From: Rhizobium sp. NXC24
Lineage (GTDB): Bacteria > Pseudomonadota > Alphaproteobacteria > Rhizobiales > Rhizobiaceae
Assembly: GCF_002944315.1 (NCBI RefSeq)
Contig: NZ_CP024314.1
Span: forward strand, 806,001 to 870,000
Length of the DNA: 64,000 nt
Reading direction: 5' to 3'
Made by a program: the position numbers and the translations under genes
In this document: piece by piece, positions 1 through 8,928 of the stretch
Layout of the letters: every line of letters begins with the position of its first letter
Position numbering within the stretch: the first letter of the stretch is position 1
The notes under the pieces: model-generated
The model's input: the letters and a program-made list of their open reading frames with translations, nothing else
What the model was told of the DNA's origin: nothing
Database searches by the model: none

Positions 1-85
1 GCAGTGTCTGGTCCAATTCGACACGACGATAGGTGCAGACGGCGATATCGATAATCACGGGTCGGCGCTCTCGGTTCGGTGTCAT
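1..85 (-). CDS. exoM: Partial GT2 glycosyltransferase, N-terminus only (ExoM-like)
   Basis: Only the first 28 codons lie in the window. The start codon (83-85) overlaps the stop codon of the exoA-like gene (82-84) in an ATGA arrangement, which indicates translational coupling. The peptide reaches an IDIAVCTYRR stretch, the first beta strand of a GT-A fold family 2 glycosyltransferase and close to what I recall for ExoM. In S. meliloti exoM directly follows exoA, so the position supports the name. ExoM would add a glucose to the lipid-linked succinoglycan repeat at the inner membrane. The catalytic part is outside the window. Confidence 0.7.
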   Translation of the reverse strand, partial: MTPNRERRPVIIDIAVCTYRRVELDQTL

Positions 86-1083
86 GATATCACCCTGCGT
101 CCGCGGAAGCTAAGGACTTCCATCCAGAAGCCCATCGACCAGGCAAAATGCATGACCATGGCCGAGACGGCAGCGAGAGGTCCGTAAGGATTGCGCTCGC
201 CGAGCGCGATCCAGAAGCCATAGGCTACGCAGGCAAAAGCCCACATACTAACGGGAACGACCGCGATCCAATTGAGGATTGCCAGAAATGCGCCGACGAA
301 GATCGGGACCACGGCCAGCGGCAGCATCTGGCGGACACTCGGCATGCTGCGGTGCTTGAGGATATTGCGCGCGCGCCCGCGGCCATAGCCGAGATATTGT
401 CGGAAAAGCGTCGGGACGCTGGCGCGCGGATAATAGGTCATTGCCGTCTTGTCGGTGAGCCAGATGCGATAGCCGGCTTTCCGCAGGCGATAGTCGAGCT
501 CGGCATCCTCATTATGACTGAAGGCTTCGTCATAGCCGCCGACCGCGCGGAAGGCAGTGACGCGCATCAGCGCGTGATGGCCATGATCGGCCCAATGCCC
601 CTTGGCGCCTTCGCGATGCTTCGAGCCGCCATTGCCAAGCTTAGAATTCTGCGCTACCGCCGTCGCCTTCTGGAAAGCGCTGAAGCCCATGGTGCGCATG
701 GCGACGACGACGGAATCCGCTCCGGCGGTCGCTTGCGCCTCCTGCACCAGGATCTGGCAGTAATCGCTGGGATAATCGCCATGGGCGTCGATGCGAATGA
801 AATAATCGTAGTCGCGGCCGAAGGTTTGGATGGCGAGATTGATCGCAGCGCTTTGCAGCCGCTTCGGGTTGTCGAGCAGGAGAATGCGCGGATCGGCCGC
901 GGCGATCTCCTTGACGATGTCGCGCGTTCTATCCGTGCTGCCGCCATCAGCAACCACGATTCGGGCATCAAGTTCGTCCAGAGCACTACCGAGCTTGGCG
1001 ATCAGCGGCTCGATATGCTTTTCCTCATTGAGGCAGGGGATAACGATTAAGCAACGCATATCCATCGGAATTCCGGTCTTCAT
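82..1083 (-). CDS. exoA: Succinoglycan glycosyltransferase ExoA (GT2)
   Basis: A 333-residue family 2 glycosyltransferase. The GT-A core begins at about residue 9 (LIVIPCLNEE), followed by VVADGGSTD at about 44-52 and an acidic IRIDAHGDYP segment at about 96-105 that matches the metal/nucleotide-binding region. HNEDAELDYRLR at about 189-200 matches the conserved ED motif. Two or three hydrophobic segments close the protein (about 255-320), as in ExoA, a membrane-bound beta-1,3-glucosyltransferase that adds the first glucose to lipid-linked galactose. The gene overlaps exoL by 4 nt (1080-1083) and exoM by 4 nt, so the three are translationally coupled. The internal Met at residue 7 is a possible alternative start. 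Confidence 0.88.
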   Translation of the reverse strand: MKTGIPMDMRCLIVIPCLNEEKHIEPLIAKLGSALDELDARIVVADGGSTDRTRDIVKEIAAADPRILLLDNPKRLQSAAINLAIQTFGRDYDYFIRIDAHGDYPSDYCQILVQEAQATAGADSVVVAMRTMGFSAFQKATAVAQNSKLGNGGSKHREGAKGHWADHGHHALMRVTAFRAVGGYDEAFSHNEDAELDYRLRKAGYRIWLTDKTAMTYYPRASVPTLFRQYLGYGRGRARNILKHRSMPSVRQMLPLAVVPIFVGAFLAILNWIAVVPVSMWAFACVAYGFWIALGERNPYGPLAAVSAMVMHFAWSMGFWMEVLSFRGRRVIS

Positions 1084-2288
1084 TGCAATCCACCTCTATT
1101 GCGATGCATTTGTGGGAGGGCCTTTAATTCGGCGATTTGGCCGCTGGCGTGGGTAAGGGACGCCAGCCGCTGCACCAGCCCTTGGCATTCGGCGCGATCG
1201 GTCATCCATTGCCTGCGATCCTGCGCGGCCGAAGCGTTGAAAGCGGCGAGGTAGCGGTCCTTATTTAGGTCGCCCAGGAGAGTGACAAGGTGGGCAGCAT
1301 CCGCCTTTTCGAGTGTCAGCCCGATTTTTCGCTTTGCCAGGAACCGTGCAGTCTCGGTGCCATCGACGGCGATCGGTACGGCGCCATGCAGGCCGCCTTC
1401 ATAAAGACGGTTCGGCAGCAGCCAACTGGAATTCAGTCCCTCTTCGAAGAAGTCGATCGCCCAGGAGAATTGTACCTCTCCATAAATCGCCGCGAGGTCC
1501 TCGGGATTTTTGTAGGGACCGCCGAAGCGCATGAAAGGCGCATCGCGCACGAAGCCATCGAAATCGCCGAACTCTGAATAGGCCGGCCGGCCGCGCAAAA
1601 TGATCTCGAAGCGGCCTTCCATCTGGCGGGAAAATTCAGCAAGCATTTCCAGAGATTTGCGACACCGAAGCGCGCCGAACCAGCCGATTTTCCAGGGCTC
1701 GTTGGCTGCCGGCAATCGGGGAGTAATGGCAATTTCAGCTCTCATACCCTCGATCGCCAGGACCTTGTTCTCGAGAAGGAGGATCGGCAGGTCGAGGCCG
1801 GAACGAGAGCGGAAATAATGCTCGACGAAAGCCGGCGAGCTGGTCAGCAGCAGCGCCGCATCCGCGCCGAAACGGCGCTCAATGCCACGAAGAGCGTTGC
1901 CAAACACGTCCTTACGCAGCAGCAGCCGGTGAATATCGAGGCATTCGTAGACAACGGGCATATCGCCGCCGAAGATCGACTTGGCGCGCTTGGCCACGGC
2001 CAGCATCTCAAGATTGCGGCCGATGATCACGTCCGGCTTTTCGATCGAACGAAGCAATCCACGCAGTCGCAGAGCGGATTTGGCAACGGCGGCGATACGC
2101 TGCGCGAACTGCGCGTCACGCGTCCGGCCGAGTTCGATCGGTTCGACACCGTGGACGGCGGCCAATGCGTTGTCATCGCGTCGAAAGCCCGCCAGCGTCA
2201 CCTTCGCCCCACCCGCCTGCAACATCAGCACCCGCCTGCGGACGGCGGGATCGGCGAGATCGTGGACGAAATAAAGAATATGCAGCAT
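1080..2288 (-). CDS. exoL: Succinoglycan glycosyltransferase ExoL
   Basis: A 402-residue protein with a GT4-like overall layout. The N-terminus MLHILYFVHDL followed by a variable pair (about residues 8-13) and RRRVLMLQAGGA resembles the start of ExoL. A longer in-frame reading back to 2345 adds 19 basic residues that do not look like the family. I chose the ATG at 2286-2288 because a GGAAG sequence lies about 7 nt upstream on the minus strand. The gene ends in a 4-nt overlap with exoA. It is separated from the upstream exoK stop by about 100 nt. The inferred role is addition of a glucose to the growing octasaccharide on undecaprenyl diphosphate at the cytoplasmic membrane face. No strictly diagnostic catalytic motif was picked out, so the name rests on the N-terminus and gene order. 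Confidence 0.83.
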   Translation of the reverse strand: MLHILYFVHDLADPAVRRRVLMLQAGGAKVTLAGFRRDDNALAAVHGVEPIELGRTRDAQFAQRIAAVAKSALRLRGLLRSIEKPDVIIGRNLEMLAVAKRAKSIFGGDMPVVYECLDIHRLLLRKDVFGNALRGIERRFGADAALLLTSSPAFVEHYFRSRSGLDLPILLLENKVLAIEGMRAEIAITPRLPAANEPWKIGWFGALRCRKSLEMLAEFSRQMEGRFEIILRGRPAYSEFGDFDGFVRDAPFMRFGGPYKNPEDLAAIYGEVQFSWAIDFFEEGLNSSWLLPNRLYEGGLHGAVPIAVDGTETARFLAKRKIGLTLEKADAAHLVTLLGDLNKDRYLAAFNASAAQDRRQWMTDRAECQGLVQRLASLTHASGQIAELKALPQMHRNRGGLQ

Positions 2289-2388
2289 GAAAACTTCCGC
2301 TTCGTGCCCGGCCGGATGCCAGGCGCCTCGTTTCGTTCGTGTCACATCAGGTTCCCCGGCTACGAAATCGCGTCGCAGCCGGAATGTT

Positions 2389-3192
2389 TCAGTTGGTCTT
2401 GCAGGCGATCGATTCCGGGAACTGGCACTTGTCGCCCGCCGCCGTGAAGGCTACGCGATCGATCTGCATGGTCGCCGGCGCGCCGCCATAGTTGAACTTG
2501 CCCATCCAGTCGCCCAACGTGTCAGTGCCCCAAAGGCTGAAGAAGATCTTCTGGGCATGCGTCGGGATCTTCAAAGGATCGGTGACCTCCTGGACAAGCT
2601 TGCCGTTCACGTAATAGCGGAGCCGGTCCTTTTCCCAGACGAAGGCATAATCGTTGAAGCCTTGATCGGCGCCACCGGCGACCGGGACAAATTTTTCATT
2701 GCCGCCTTTTGCGCCGATATATTGATTGAGCTGAACCTGTGCGGGATTTTTGCCGAGCACTTCGAAATCGATTTCGTCGTGCGGTTTCTTGTCGGTCGGA
2801 CCTATATAGGTGAAGAAAGCCGAATTAAGGCCGGAGCCAGTCGCGGTGCGATAACGCGCCTCATATGTGCCATAGCCATAGGTCTTGGTCGTCTGGATCT
2901 CGCCGCAGGCGTAATCGCGTTGGCCGGTCTTGGCCTGGGTGAATTGAAGCTGCAGGATGCCGCCCTCAACACGGACCTCTTTCTTAGACCAGCTGCAGTT
3001 CTGGTGCGGGCCATTATTCCAGCCATCCGAAATGTACCACCGGCCGTTGTCGATCTTGTCGAAGTTGTCGACGAAAGATTTGCCGTTCGGCTGATCTTCC
3101 TGCGCGGAAACCGCGCAAGGGATGAGGCCGACGCTCAGGATTGCGAATGAAACAAGGTTAAGTCCACGCGAAGGGAAGATCGAGTTCGTCAT
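2389..3192 (-). CDS. exoK: Secreted GH16 endo-beta-1,3-1,4-glycanase ExoK
   Basis: A 267-residue protein with a signal peptide ending near AVSAQE (about residues 28-32). It is followed by a family 16 glycoside hydrolase domain. The catalytic motif HDEIDFEVLG (about 138-147) carries the nucleophile and acid/base glutamates in the EIDFE arrangement. The aromatic-rich stretch around WNNGPHQNCSW and the C-terminal Cys pair are typical of bacterial lichenase-like ExoK. In S. meliloti this enzyme is secreted and cleaves nascent succinoglycan to lower its chain length. It sits 9 nt downstream of exoH and upstream of exoL, the classic order. A second GH16 gene is present at 26230. Confidence 0.93.
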   Translation of the reverse strand: MTNSIFPSRGLNLVSFAILSVGLIPCAVSAQEDQPNGKSFVDNFDKIDNGRWYISDGWNNGPHQNCSWSKKEVRVEGGILQLQFTQAKTGQRDYACGEIQTTKTYGYGTYEARYRTATGSGLNSAFFTYIGPTDKKPHDEIDFEVLGKNPAQVQLNQYIGAKGGNEKFVPVAGGADQGFNDYAFVWEKDRLRYYVNGKLVQEVTDPLKIPTHAQKIFFSLWGTDTLGDWMGKFNYGGAPATMQIDRVAFTAAGDKCQFPESIACKTN

Positions 3193-3201
3193 GTGTCACC
3201 T

Positions 3202-4314
3202 TTACTCGGAGGTCACCCGCCGGCCATCAACGGCCAGGGTTTCGGCGAGCCGCCGCGTGCGGCTGCCCGTCAGTAGGTTGTAGAAAGAGGGCAGGGCGTA
3301 ACGCGCCATGCCGTTGGTCAAGGGCAGCACCGTCAGAGTGATGGCGGCCGCCAACAGGTAGAAGACGGGATAAAGATCCGCGCCCGTGCGGTTCCACAAA
3401 ATCCAGAGGGTCAACAGCGCCGGGTGGTGGGCGCAGAAGATCCAGAAGCTCAAGCTGCCGGTTTCCGCCAACCGCTGACCGGGTTTGCTTTTGATCAGAA
3501 TTGCCGAAAGCGCCCAAAAACCTGGAATGCCAGCGAGTACCATCATATCTCGGCTGAATTCGAGCCATGCAGGCGGTTCTGGGGCGGTCATATACGCCAC
3601 CGTGGTCCACAGAGCCGCGAGCCCCAGAAAGGCTGCGCCGATGAAGGCCGCGTATCGGTCAAGAATTGTCAGATCGATGCGATGAAGACTGAGATAGATA
3701 CCGAAACTGAAGCTGAAGAGGATGGAGTTCCTGAGAACGATGCCAAGCGATATTGGCAAGGCCGCAAGCAGCAGCAAAAATACCAGCGTCGGCATTGGGT
3801 AGCGCCGGATAAACATCGCGAGCAGCGGCGAGAGCAGGATGCAAACGAAGAGGTCGCGCAAGAAATAGAGCGGCAAATCAATCGGTGCACCTTCGGTCGC
3901 AAACAGAAGTGTAGCGAGGGTGCGTGGGCTGACGTTCGTCAGATCCGGCAGATAGCCGTCGCCGACGCCGTTGTTTTGCAGGATCAGCACAAAGAGAAAG
4001 AAGGCGGAGTTCCACAAGAGAAATGGCAGAAGGACGGTCCTTGTCTTGCGACGAATGGTCCTGCCATAGTCCAGCGCGGCGCCGTTGCGGAAAAGCAGAT
4101 AGCCGGAAATGACGCTTAGGCAGGGAACGCCGACGCGAAACACACTGTCGCGCAGGAAGACCCGAAGCCAGTCAAAGAGGCCGTAGGCGCCGTTGAATGG
4201 GCTGGAATCCGTATCAAACGGGATATGTACAAATACGATGCCCGAGATGAGCACGATACGCATGAGATTGATCCGCGAAGACACGTTGGCAGTCACATTC
4301 ACGATATCAGTCAC
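3202..4314 (-). CDS. exoH: Succinoglycan succinyltransferase ExoH (acyltransferase 3)
   Basis: A 370-residue polytopic membrane protein of the acyltransferase-3 family. It starts with RINLMRIVLISGIVFVHIP (about residues 14-32), where the His at the end of the first membrane helix is the conserved catalytic-site residue of this family. About ten hydrophobic segments follow. ExoH places succinate on succinoglycan; succinylation affects ExoK cleavage and symbiosis in S. meliloti. The reported start is GTG. A purine-rich AAAAAGGGG abuts it directly, so an in-frame GTG 12 or 18 nt further in could be the true start. It is the first gene of the minus-strand exoHKLAM unit and faces a 649-bp regulatory region shared with exoW. 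Confidence 0.88.
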   Translation of the reverse strand: MTDIVNVTANVSSRINLMRIVLISGIVFVHIPFDTDSSPFNGAYGLFDWLRVFLRDSVFRVGVPCLSVISGYLLFRNGAALDYGRTIRRKTRTVLLPFLLWNSAFFLFVLILQNNGVGDGYLPDLTNVSPRTLATLLFATEGAPIDLPLYFLRDLFVCILLSPLLAMFIRRYPMPTLVFLLLLAALPISLGIVLRNSILFSFSFGIYLSLHRIDLTILDRYAAFIGAAFLGLAALWTTVAYMTAPEPPAWLEFSRDMMVLAGIPGFWALSAILIKSKPGQRLAETGSLSFWIFCAHHPALLTLWILWNRTGADLYPVFYLLAAAITLTVLPLTNGMARYALPSFYNLLTGSRTRRLAETLAVDGRRVTSE

Positions 4315-4963
4315 CCCTTTTTCGGACCGCTCCCCCCTGCGGCCGTTTCAACCAGAGCAGACTTGAGCCCGCAGACGTAAGCTAGGGCGGTCTGGTGAAA
4401 GGAAATATGGCGCTGCAGCAAAAAACCGGTGTGGACGCCTCCGCGGGCCTCTCCTTCCGCGACGAAAAGAGATCAACAAATCTCTAATTCAATCGGATTA
4501 ATTCTGGTATAGGTGTTTGGTATTAAATGGTTTTAAGGAGAGTGTCATATTCTCAAGATGGCATGGAATTACACGCTCTAGCAGCACCAAAATTTTTTCC
4601 ACTTGCCCAGGATTTTTTTTGCATTGCCGCAGGTGCCGCGATCAATCGTGATGAAAATGGGGCGAGGATACAAGCCTTTTGAGAAAGTGAAAATAAGGTA
4701 GCTCACTTACTGGTTGCTATTCCGCTTTTAATATTCTGCATCAGCCGACGACGGTTACGACGCCGACGAGGGTAAATGCTCTCGTCTTCGATAAAACGCA
4801 TCACCCGTCATTGTTCCGAACCGATCGGGCACTAACTGTTGGGGCCACGGCGACATCCTGTCTCTCGGGACCGGCTGAAAATCAGCGATGGATTGTCGAA
4901 AATGCCGGTCCCTATAAAAAAGGGACCACAAACTCTTTGTTGAAAAACCGTACAGGCTCAAAA
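4315..4963. promoter_or_regulatory. exoH-exoW divergent intergenic region
   Basis: This 649-bp gap separates divergent exoH and exoW. It is AT-rich between about 4470 and 4750, with T-runs at about 4593 and 4612, and no convincing coding frame. In S. meliloti exoI and exoT occupy this interval, so here it is a shortened junction. It must hold the promoters of both units, but I cannot assign -35/-10 boxes with confidence. Confidence 0.6.
4907..4927 (+). promoter_or_regulatory. Short inverted repeat in the exoW leader
   Basis: GGTCCC (4907-4912) and GGGACC (4922-4927) form a perfect 6-bp inverted repeat around an AT-only 9-nt centre. It ends 36 nt before the chosen exoW ATG. It could be an operator with a TATA-like core or a small RNA hairpin. 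There is no T-run after it, so it is not a typical terminator. Confidence 0.35.
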
Positions 4964-5923
4964 ATGGCGGCAATTACGATTATTATTCCCTTTTACCAAA
5001 GACAGGCAGGTATTTTGCAGCGTGCGTTGACGTCGATATCCAAGCAAGTGTTTCAGGATTTCGATATTCTCATAGTCGACGATGAATCGCCGCTTCCGGC
5101 TGAAAACGAACTTCAAACGCTTGGGGACAAGGATCGGGCGCGAATTCGGGTCATCCGTCAGGCCAACGCAGGTCCGGGCGGCGCGCGCAATACTGGTCTC
5201 GACAATGTGCCGGGATCAAGCCGTTTTATTGCCTTCCTCGATTCCGACGACGAATGGGCACCGCTGCACCTGAGCAACGCCTTTGAAGCGCTGACACGCT
5301 ATGACGCCGATTGTTATTGGGGCTCGATCGAAGGCGGGGAGGGGTTTTCTTATCATTTCGGCATCGCGGAGTTGGCCAAATCGCCGGATGCCACCAGGCT
5401 TTCCGCTCAGCCTTCGCTGATCGAAGTCCCCGACGTCGCGAGCGTGATGCTGAAAGACTGGGCTTTTTTGCACCTGTCTTGCATGGTGATCGGACGCCCG
5501 CTGTTCGAAAAAATCCGTTTCGAGGCCGAGCTGCGGTTGGCGGCCGAGGATGTGCTGTTCTTCTGTGATTGCATTCTGGCTGCCAAGCGCGTGCTGCTCT
5601 GCGAAGATGTGGGTGCCTTGCGTGGGGAAGGAATGAATATTTTTCACAGTATCGATAGCGCCTCGCCGCAGTTCCTGCGACAGCAGTTCAACACTTGGAC
5701 GGCACTTAACACGCTGGAACAACGATTTTCACAGCGGCCACAGGACATTGCGTCCATCCGCTCGTACAAAAATCGCGCCCGAAGACAGGCGATATGGAGT
5801 CAGGTGGGACAGTTGCGCCGGCGGCGATTTCCGCAATTCGGGCTTTTGGCGAAATGGGCATGGCGCGATCCTGCCATATTGCAGAGTGCGGTGCAGCTTG
5901 CCGTGAGCAAGTTTACGCCCTAG
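4964..5923 (+). CDS. exoW: Succinoglycan beta-glucosyltransferase ExoW (GT2)
   Basis: A 319-residue family 2 glycosyltransferase, matching the length I recall for S. meliloti ExoW. Motifs in order: ITIIIPFYQR (residues 4-13), LIVDDESP (about 36-43), GPGGARNTGLD (about 70-80) and FLDSDDEW (about 89-96), the metal-binding acidic motif. AAEDVLFFCDC near residue 192 matches the ED motif. The frame is open back to 4811, but the upstream 51 residues lack family character, so I take the ATG at 4964. ExoW adds one of the terminal beta-1,3-glucoses of the succinoglycan side chain. It is followed by exoV after 87 nt, as in the known exo order. Confidence 0.88.
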   Translation: MAAITIIIPFYQRQAGILQRALTSISKQVFQDFDILIVDDESPLPAENELQTLGDKDRARIRVIRQANAGPGGARNTGLDNVPGSSRFIAFLDSDDEWAPLHLSNAFEALTRYDADCYWGSIEGGEGFSYHFGIAELAKSPDATRLSAQPSLIEVPDVASVMLKDWAFLHLSCMVIGRPLFEKIRFEAELRLAAEDVLFFCDCILAAKRVLLCEDVGALRGEGMNIFHSIDSASPQFLRQQFNTWTALNTLEQRFSQRPQDIASIRSYKNRARRQAIWSQVGQLRRRRFPQFGLLAKWAWRDPAILQSAVQLAVSKFTP

Positions 5924-6010
5924 CTTTCGCACTGCAGCAAAGCTGACATGCCCCGGATTTTTACAGAGCCAGTGTGTTAGGCCATTACCAAAATTACCAA
6001 GGAGACTTGT

Positions 6011-6955
6011 ATGAAGCCGTTCCACTGGGAATCCACCCATGGCAATTTCGGTGACGATCTCAATCTCTGGCTCTGGGATTTTCTGCTCCCGGGCTTGCGC
6101 GACGTGCATAACGAAACATTGCTTGTCGGGGTCGGCACTGTTCTCAATACCCTGATCCTGCCGCTCGACGGCCATAAGCTCGTGATCGGCAGCGGCTTCG
6201 GCTACGGCTCGCTTCCGGAGATGGGCGATAAGACCAAATGGGATATTCGCAGCGTTCGCGGTCCGTTGACGGCGGAAAAGGTAGGCCTTCCGAAGGACAT
6301 GGGCATCATCGATCCGGCCGCGATGGTGACCGAAATGCCGGAATTCAAAAACCTGCCGAAAACCAATCGCCGCACGTTCGTGCCGCATTGGGAGTCGGCG
6401 GCAGCCGGTCTCTGGCCGGAAATCTGCAAGACCGTCGGCCTCTCCTATCTCGATCCGCGCGGCGAGGCAAAAGCTGTGATCCGCGAGATCGCGACTTCCG
6501 AGCTGATCGTCGCCGAGTCCATGCATGGCGCGATCCTGGCCGATGCCTTCCGGGTACCGTGGATCGCCGTCAGTACGTCACGGGCGATCAATAGCTTCAA
6601 GTGGAACGACTGGGCTCGCTCGCTCGGCGTCACCTATGCGCCAAAACACATTCCGGTTTCCACCCGGGCGGAAGCGATCGCCAAGGGTGCGCGGTTCTGG
6701 GGGGTTGGTTTCGAACGCGACGAGCAGAGCGTCCGAGAGCTGGAAAAGGATCGGCAAGGAGGAACGATGGTACTCGCCGACCCTGAGCAGACCCGTCTCC
6801 GGGTGATAGCGAAGCAGGCGCTTGCTGTGCCCTCGGCGCTTGCACTTTGGCAGGCCAGTAAGGCGAAGCCGCAACTGAGCGCCGACGCCGCACTTGCCAG
6901 CCGCAAGCAACGCTTCTTCGACGTTATCGAAGGCGTACGCCGCGACTACTTCTGA
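6011..6955 (+). CDS. exoV: Succinoglycan pyruvyltransferase ExoV
   Basis: A 314-residue polysaccharide pyruvyl transferase. Family features are the N-terminal NFGDDLN (residues 12-18), the glycine-rich VIGSGFGYGS (about 58-67), RSVRGPLTAEKVG (about 80-92) and VAESMHGAILADAFRVPWIA (about 166-185), which includes the conserved His. ExoV installs the pyruvate ketal on the terminal glucose of each succinoglycan repeat. An AGGAG sequence 6 nt upstream supports the start. It is convergent with exoU, with only 12 nt between the two stop codons. A second pyruvyltransferase-fold protein is encoded at 23375-24640. Confidence 0.92.
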   Translation: MKPFHWESTHGNFGDDLNLWLWDFLLPGLRDVHNETLLVGVGTVLNTLILPLDGHKLVIGSGFGYGSLPEMGDKTKWDIRSVRGPLTAEKVGLPKDMGIIDPAAMVTEMPEFKNLPKTNRRTFVPHWESAAAGLWPEICKTVGLSYLDPRGEAKAVIREIATSELIVAESMHGAILADAFRVPWIAVSTSRAINSFKWNDWARSLGVTYAPKHIPVSTRAEAIAKGARFWGVGFERDEQSVRELEKDRQGGTMVLADPEQTRLRVIAKQALAVPSALALWQASKAKPQLSADAALASRKQRFFDVIEGVRRDYF

Positions 6956-6967
6956 TATAGAGAAGCA

Positions 6968-7978
6968 TTATTCAGGAGCGGCCTGCAGCAGATAGCGCAG
7001 GCCGTTCGTTCCCGAATGTGCAATCGGCACGCCGCCGCCCTTGCGGAAACGTTCCGTTTTATCGGCAAAAATGCCGCCGGCAATGGCCGGAATGGCGGCG
7101 GGCTTGGCCAATGCGTAAGAGGCGGCCGCAGCCAGACCCGATTGTCCCTTGATATCGAGAAAACGCCGCAGCTCGTAGCGGCTGCGAACATGCTCCTCAT
7201 GGCGGCGGATGGCGGCTGCGTCGGCCGGTGAGAGCCCACCGGCGGCGAGGATCGCCCGATCGGCTTGGTAAAGCCGATGCAGATCCTCAGTGCGATGCTG
7301 GCCGCTCAGGGAGTTGCTGCGCACCACGGCGCCGTAACCGCAGCTATGGATGACCTTATAGCGCGCAGCCTTGGCAAGCGCCCGCACATAGAGATCGTAA
7401 TCCTCACCGAGGCGCAGGGCTTCGTTGTAGCGCAGGTCGTGCTCATCCAAAAACGTTCGGCGCATCAATGGCTTCAGGAAACCGATCTCGCCGCGGCGAA
7501 CGCCGCGCTTGGAAATGTTGCCTTCCACAAAAGCAACCAGATCGAGAAAACGCGGCTTCGGATCGAAATGATCAAGCATTGTAATCGCGTCCGGAACCGT
7601 ATCGGCATTGACGAAGGCAATGTTGTCGGCGACGAAATCCCAATCATTGCTCGCGAGCAATGGCTTGAACCGCCCCGGGAAAAAGAAATCGTCGGCGTCG
7701 AGGATGCTGATCAGGGGAGCGCGCGAAACCTTGATCGCATGGTTGCGTGCCGCCGCTGGGCCGCGATTTTTCTCGAATACATGGATGATCAGACGGCCGC
7801 TGCCGTCGTCGGCAAGACCAGCGGAGGCGGCGGTGCCGTCTATCGAACCATCGTCGATAACAACGACTTCGGCCACCTCAGGCTCGCGGAGTGCGGAAGC
7901 GACGGCAAGACCGATGGTGTCGCTGGCATTCTTCGCGGCAATAATTACGCAGACATTCTTATCGGCACTGTCAGTCAC
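6968..7978 (-). CDS. exoU: Succinoglycan glucosyltransferase ExoU (GT2)
   Basis: A family 2 glycosyltransferase of 336 residues from the preferred start. Motifs: VCVIIAAKNA near the N-terminus, VVVIDDGSIDGT (about 39-50), GPAAARNHAI and SILDADDFFFPG, the DxD region. LGEDYDLYVRALA near residue 208 matches the ED motif. The longest frame starts at an ATG at 7990 with no clear ribosome site. A GTG at 7976-7978 has GGAGG 5 nt upstream, so I prefer it. Gene order exoV/exoU/exoX supports the name. ExoU is the glucosyltransferase acting late in the side chain. Confidence 0.86.
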   Translation of the reverse strand: MTDSADKNVCVIIAAKNASDTIGLAVASALREPEVAEVVVIDDGSIDGTAASAGLADDGSGRLIIHVFEKNRGPAAARNHAIKVSRAPLISILDADDFFFPGRFKPLLASNDWDFVADNIAFVNADTVPDAITMLDHFDPKPRFLDLVAFVEGNISKRGVRRGEIGFLKPLMRRTFLDEHDLRYNEALRLGEDYDLYVRALAKAARYKVIHSCGYGAVVRSNSLSGQHRTEDLHRLYQADRAILAAGGLSPADAAAIRRHEEHVRSRYELRRFLDIKGQSGLAAAASYALAKPAAIPAIAGGIFADKTERFRKGGGVPIAHSGTNGLRYLLQAAPE

Positions 7979-8065
7979 ATCAGCCTCCATTATTCTGCCG
8001 GAGACTTAGGACGACATTAGCCATAGGCAACCACGCCATCGTCAAAAGATGCGCTGGCGCCGACC

Positions 8066-8356
8066 TCAGGGATTGAAGCGCTCAGTGCGATTGAGATTTG
8101 CGGCGGGCAGGCCCGTAACCTTGTCATCATCACGTAACGGCATGGCAGCCGCGTTTTGACGCGATAATGCCTGTCGGGCACTGCGTTCCTTCCAGACGAG
8201 GAAGAGGATGCCGATAAAGTAGCCGATCTGGAGCAGCACGGCGCAAATTACCGTTTCGATCAACGTTGTCGAAAAAGATTGCGTCAGGAAGTAGGTCGCG
8301 ATGCCAAATACGGCCAAGGCGCCGAGCATGCTGATGAAAACGCGTGGCGCATACAT
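8066..8356 (-). CDS. exoX: ExoX, exopolysaccharide production repressor
   Basis: A 96-residue protein with two predicted membrane helices (about residues 5-25 and 32-55) and a polar C-terminal tail, the size and layout of ExoX/PsiA. In rhizobia the ExoX:ExoY ratio sets exopolysaccharide output; ExoX appears to inhibit the priming transferase ExoY after transcription. A GAGG about 8 nt before the ATG supports the start. The gene lies between exoU and the long regulatory region in front of exoY, as in S. meliloti. Confidence 0.9.
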   Translation of the reverse strand: MYAPRVFISMLGALAVFGIATYFLTQSFSTTLIETVICAVLLQIGYFIGILFLVWKERSARQALSRQNAAAMPLRDDDKVTGLPAANLNRTERFNP

Positions 8357-8442
8357 GATGTTACCTCGCGCCCACAGTCATCAGGAAAAGAGCGATCAAG
8401 GTCTTGCCTCCCTTAATAGACCCACACGCCAAATATATTTAA

Positions 8443-8459
8443 TGAATCTTTTAGATTCA
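8443..8459. promoter_or_regulatory. Palindromic site upstream of exoX
   Basis: TGAATCT and AGATTCA form perfect 7-bp arms around a 3-nt TTT centre. The site lies 87 bp upstream of the exoX start codon on its 5' side. It could be an operator for a dimeric regulator, or chance in an AT-rich stretch. Confidence 0.4.
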
Positions 8460-8915
8460 ACTAAATGACGGCGGTCTGTTTACGATTTTGAACGAATACG
8501 ACTTTAGCGCATCACCTGTTAAAACTACTCCTCCATAATACGTGCAATTGCAGTCCATCTCTTTTCACTTTCTCCATGTTTCTCATTTAAGTTGTATTGT
8601 TTGTAAGCATATACAATTATAATGATGTTAGCGATTTAGTGCAACCGATTCAGAATTTAATCAATTCAATCAACTTTTATTACAAAGTTCGGATCTCGCG
8701 GCCGCCAATATGTGCGCCGCAATATGGTGCTGCAACGCAATATTTTCGATGAAAAATCAAGATTGTGCATGAACGATCAAGAGTGAGCAAAGCCTATTCC
8801 AACAAGACCGGATGAACAAATCGGAGCTATAGCCGTTAACATTCTGTCCCGCAGCCACCCGTAACGTAAGATGCCCTTTTTCCAGCCTCTTATACAATAC
8901 CTTCTTTAGTATAAA

Positions 8916-8928
8916 TCCTATATAAGGA
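8916..8928. promoter_or_regulatory. Small palindrome / possible promoter element upstream of exoY
   Basis: TCCTATATAAGGA is a near-perfect palindrome with TCCT/AGGA arms and a TATA-rich centre, about 177 bp upstream of exoY. It may be a regulator site or part of a promoter; no start site can be fixed by reading. Confidence 0.3.
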
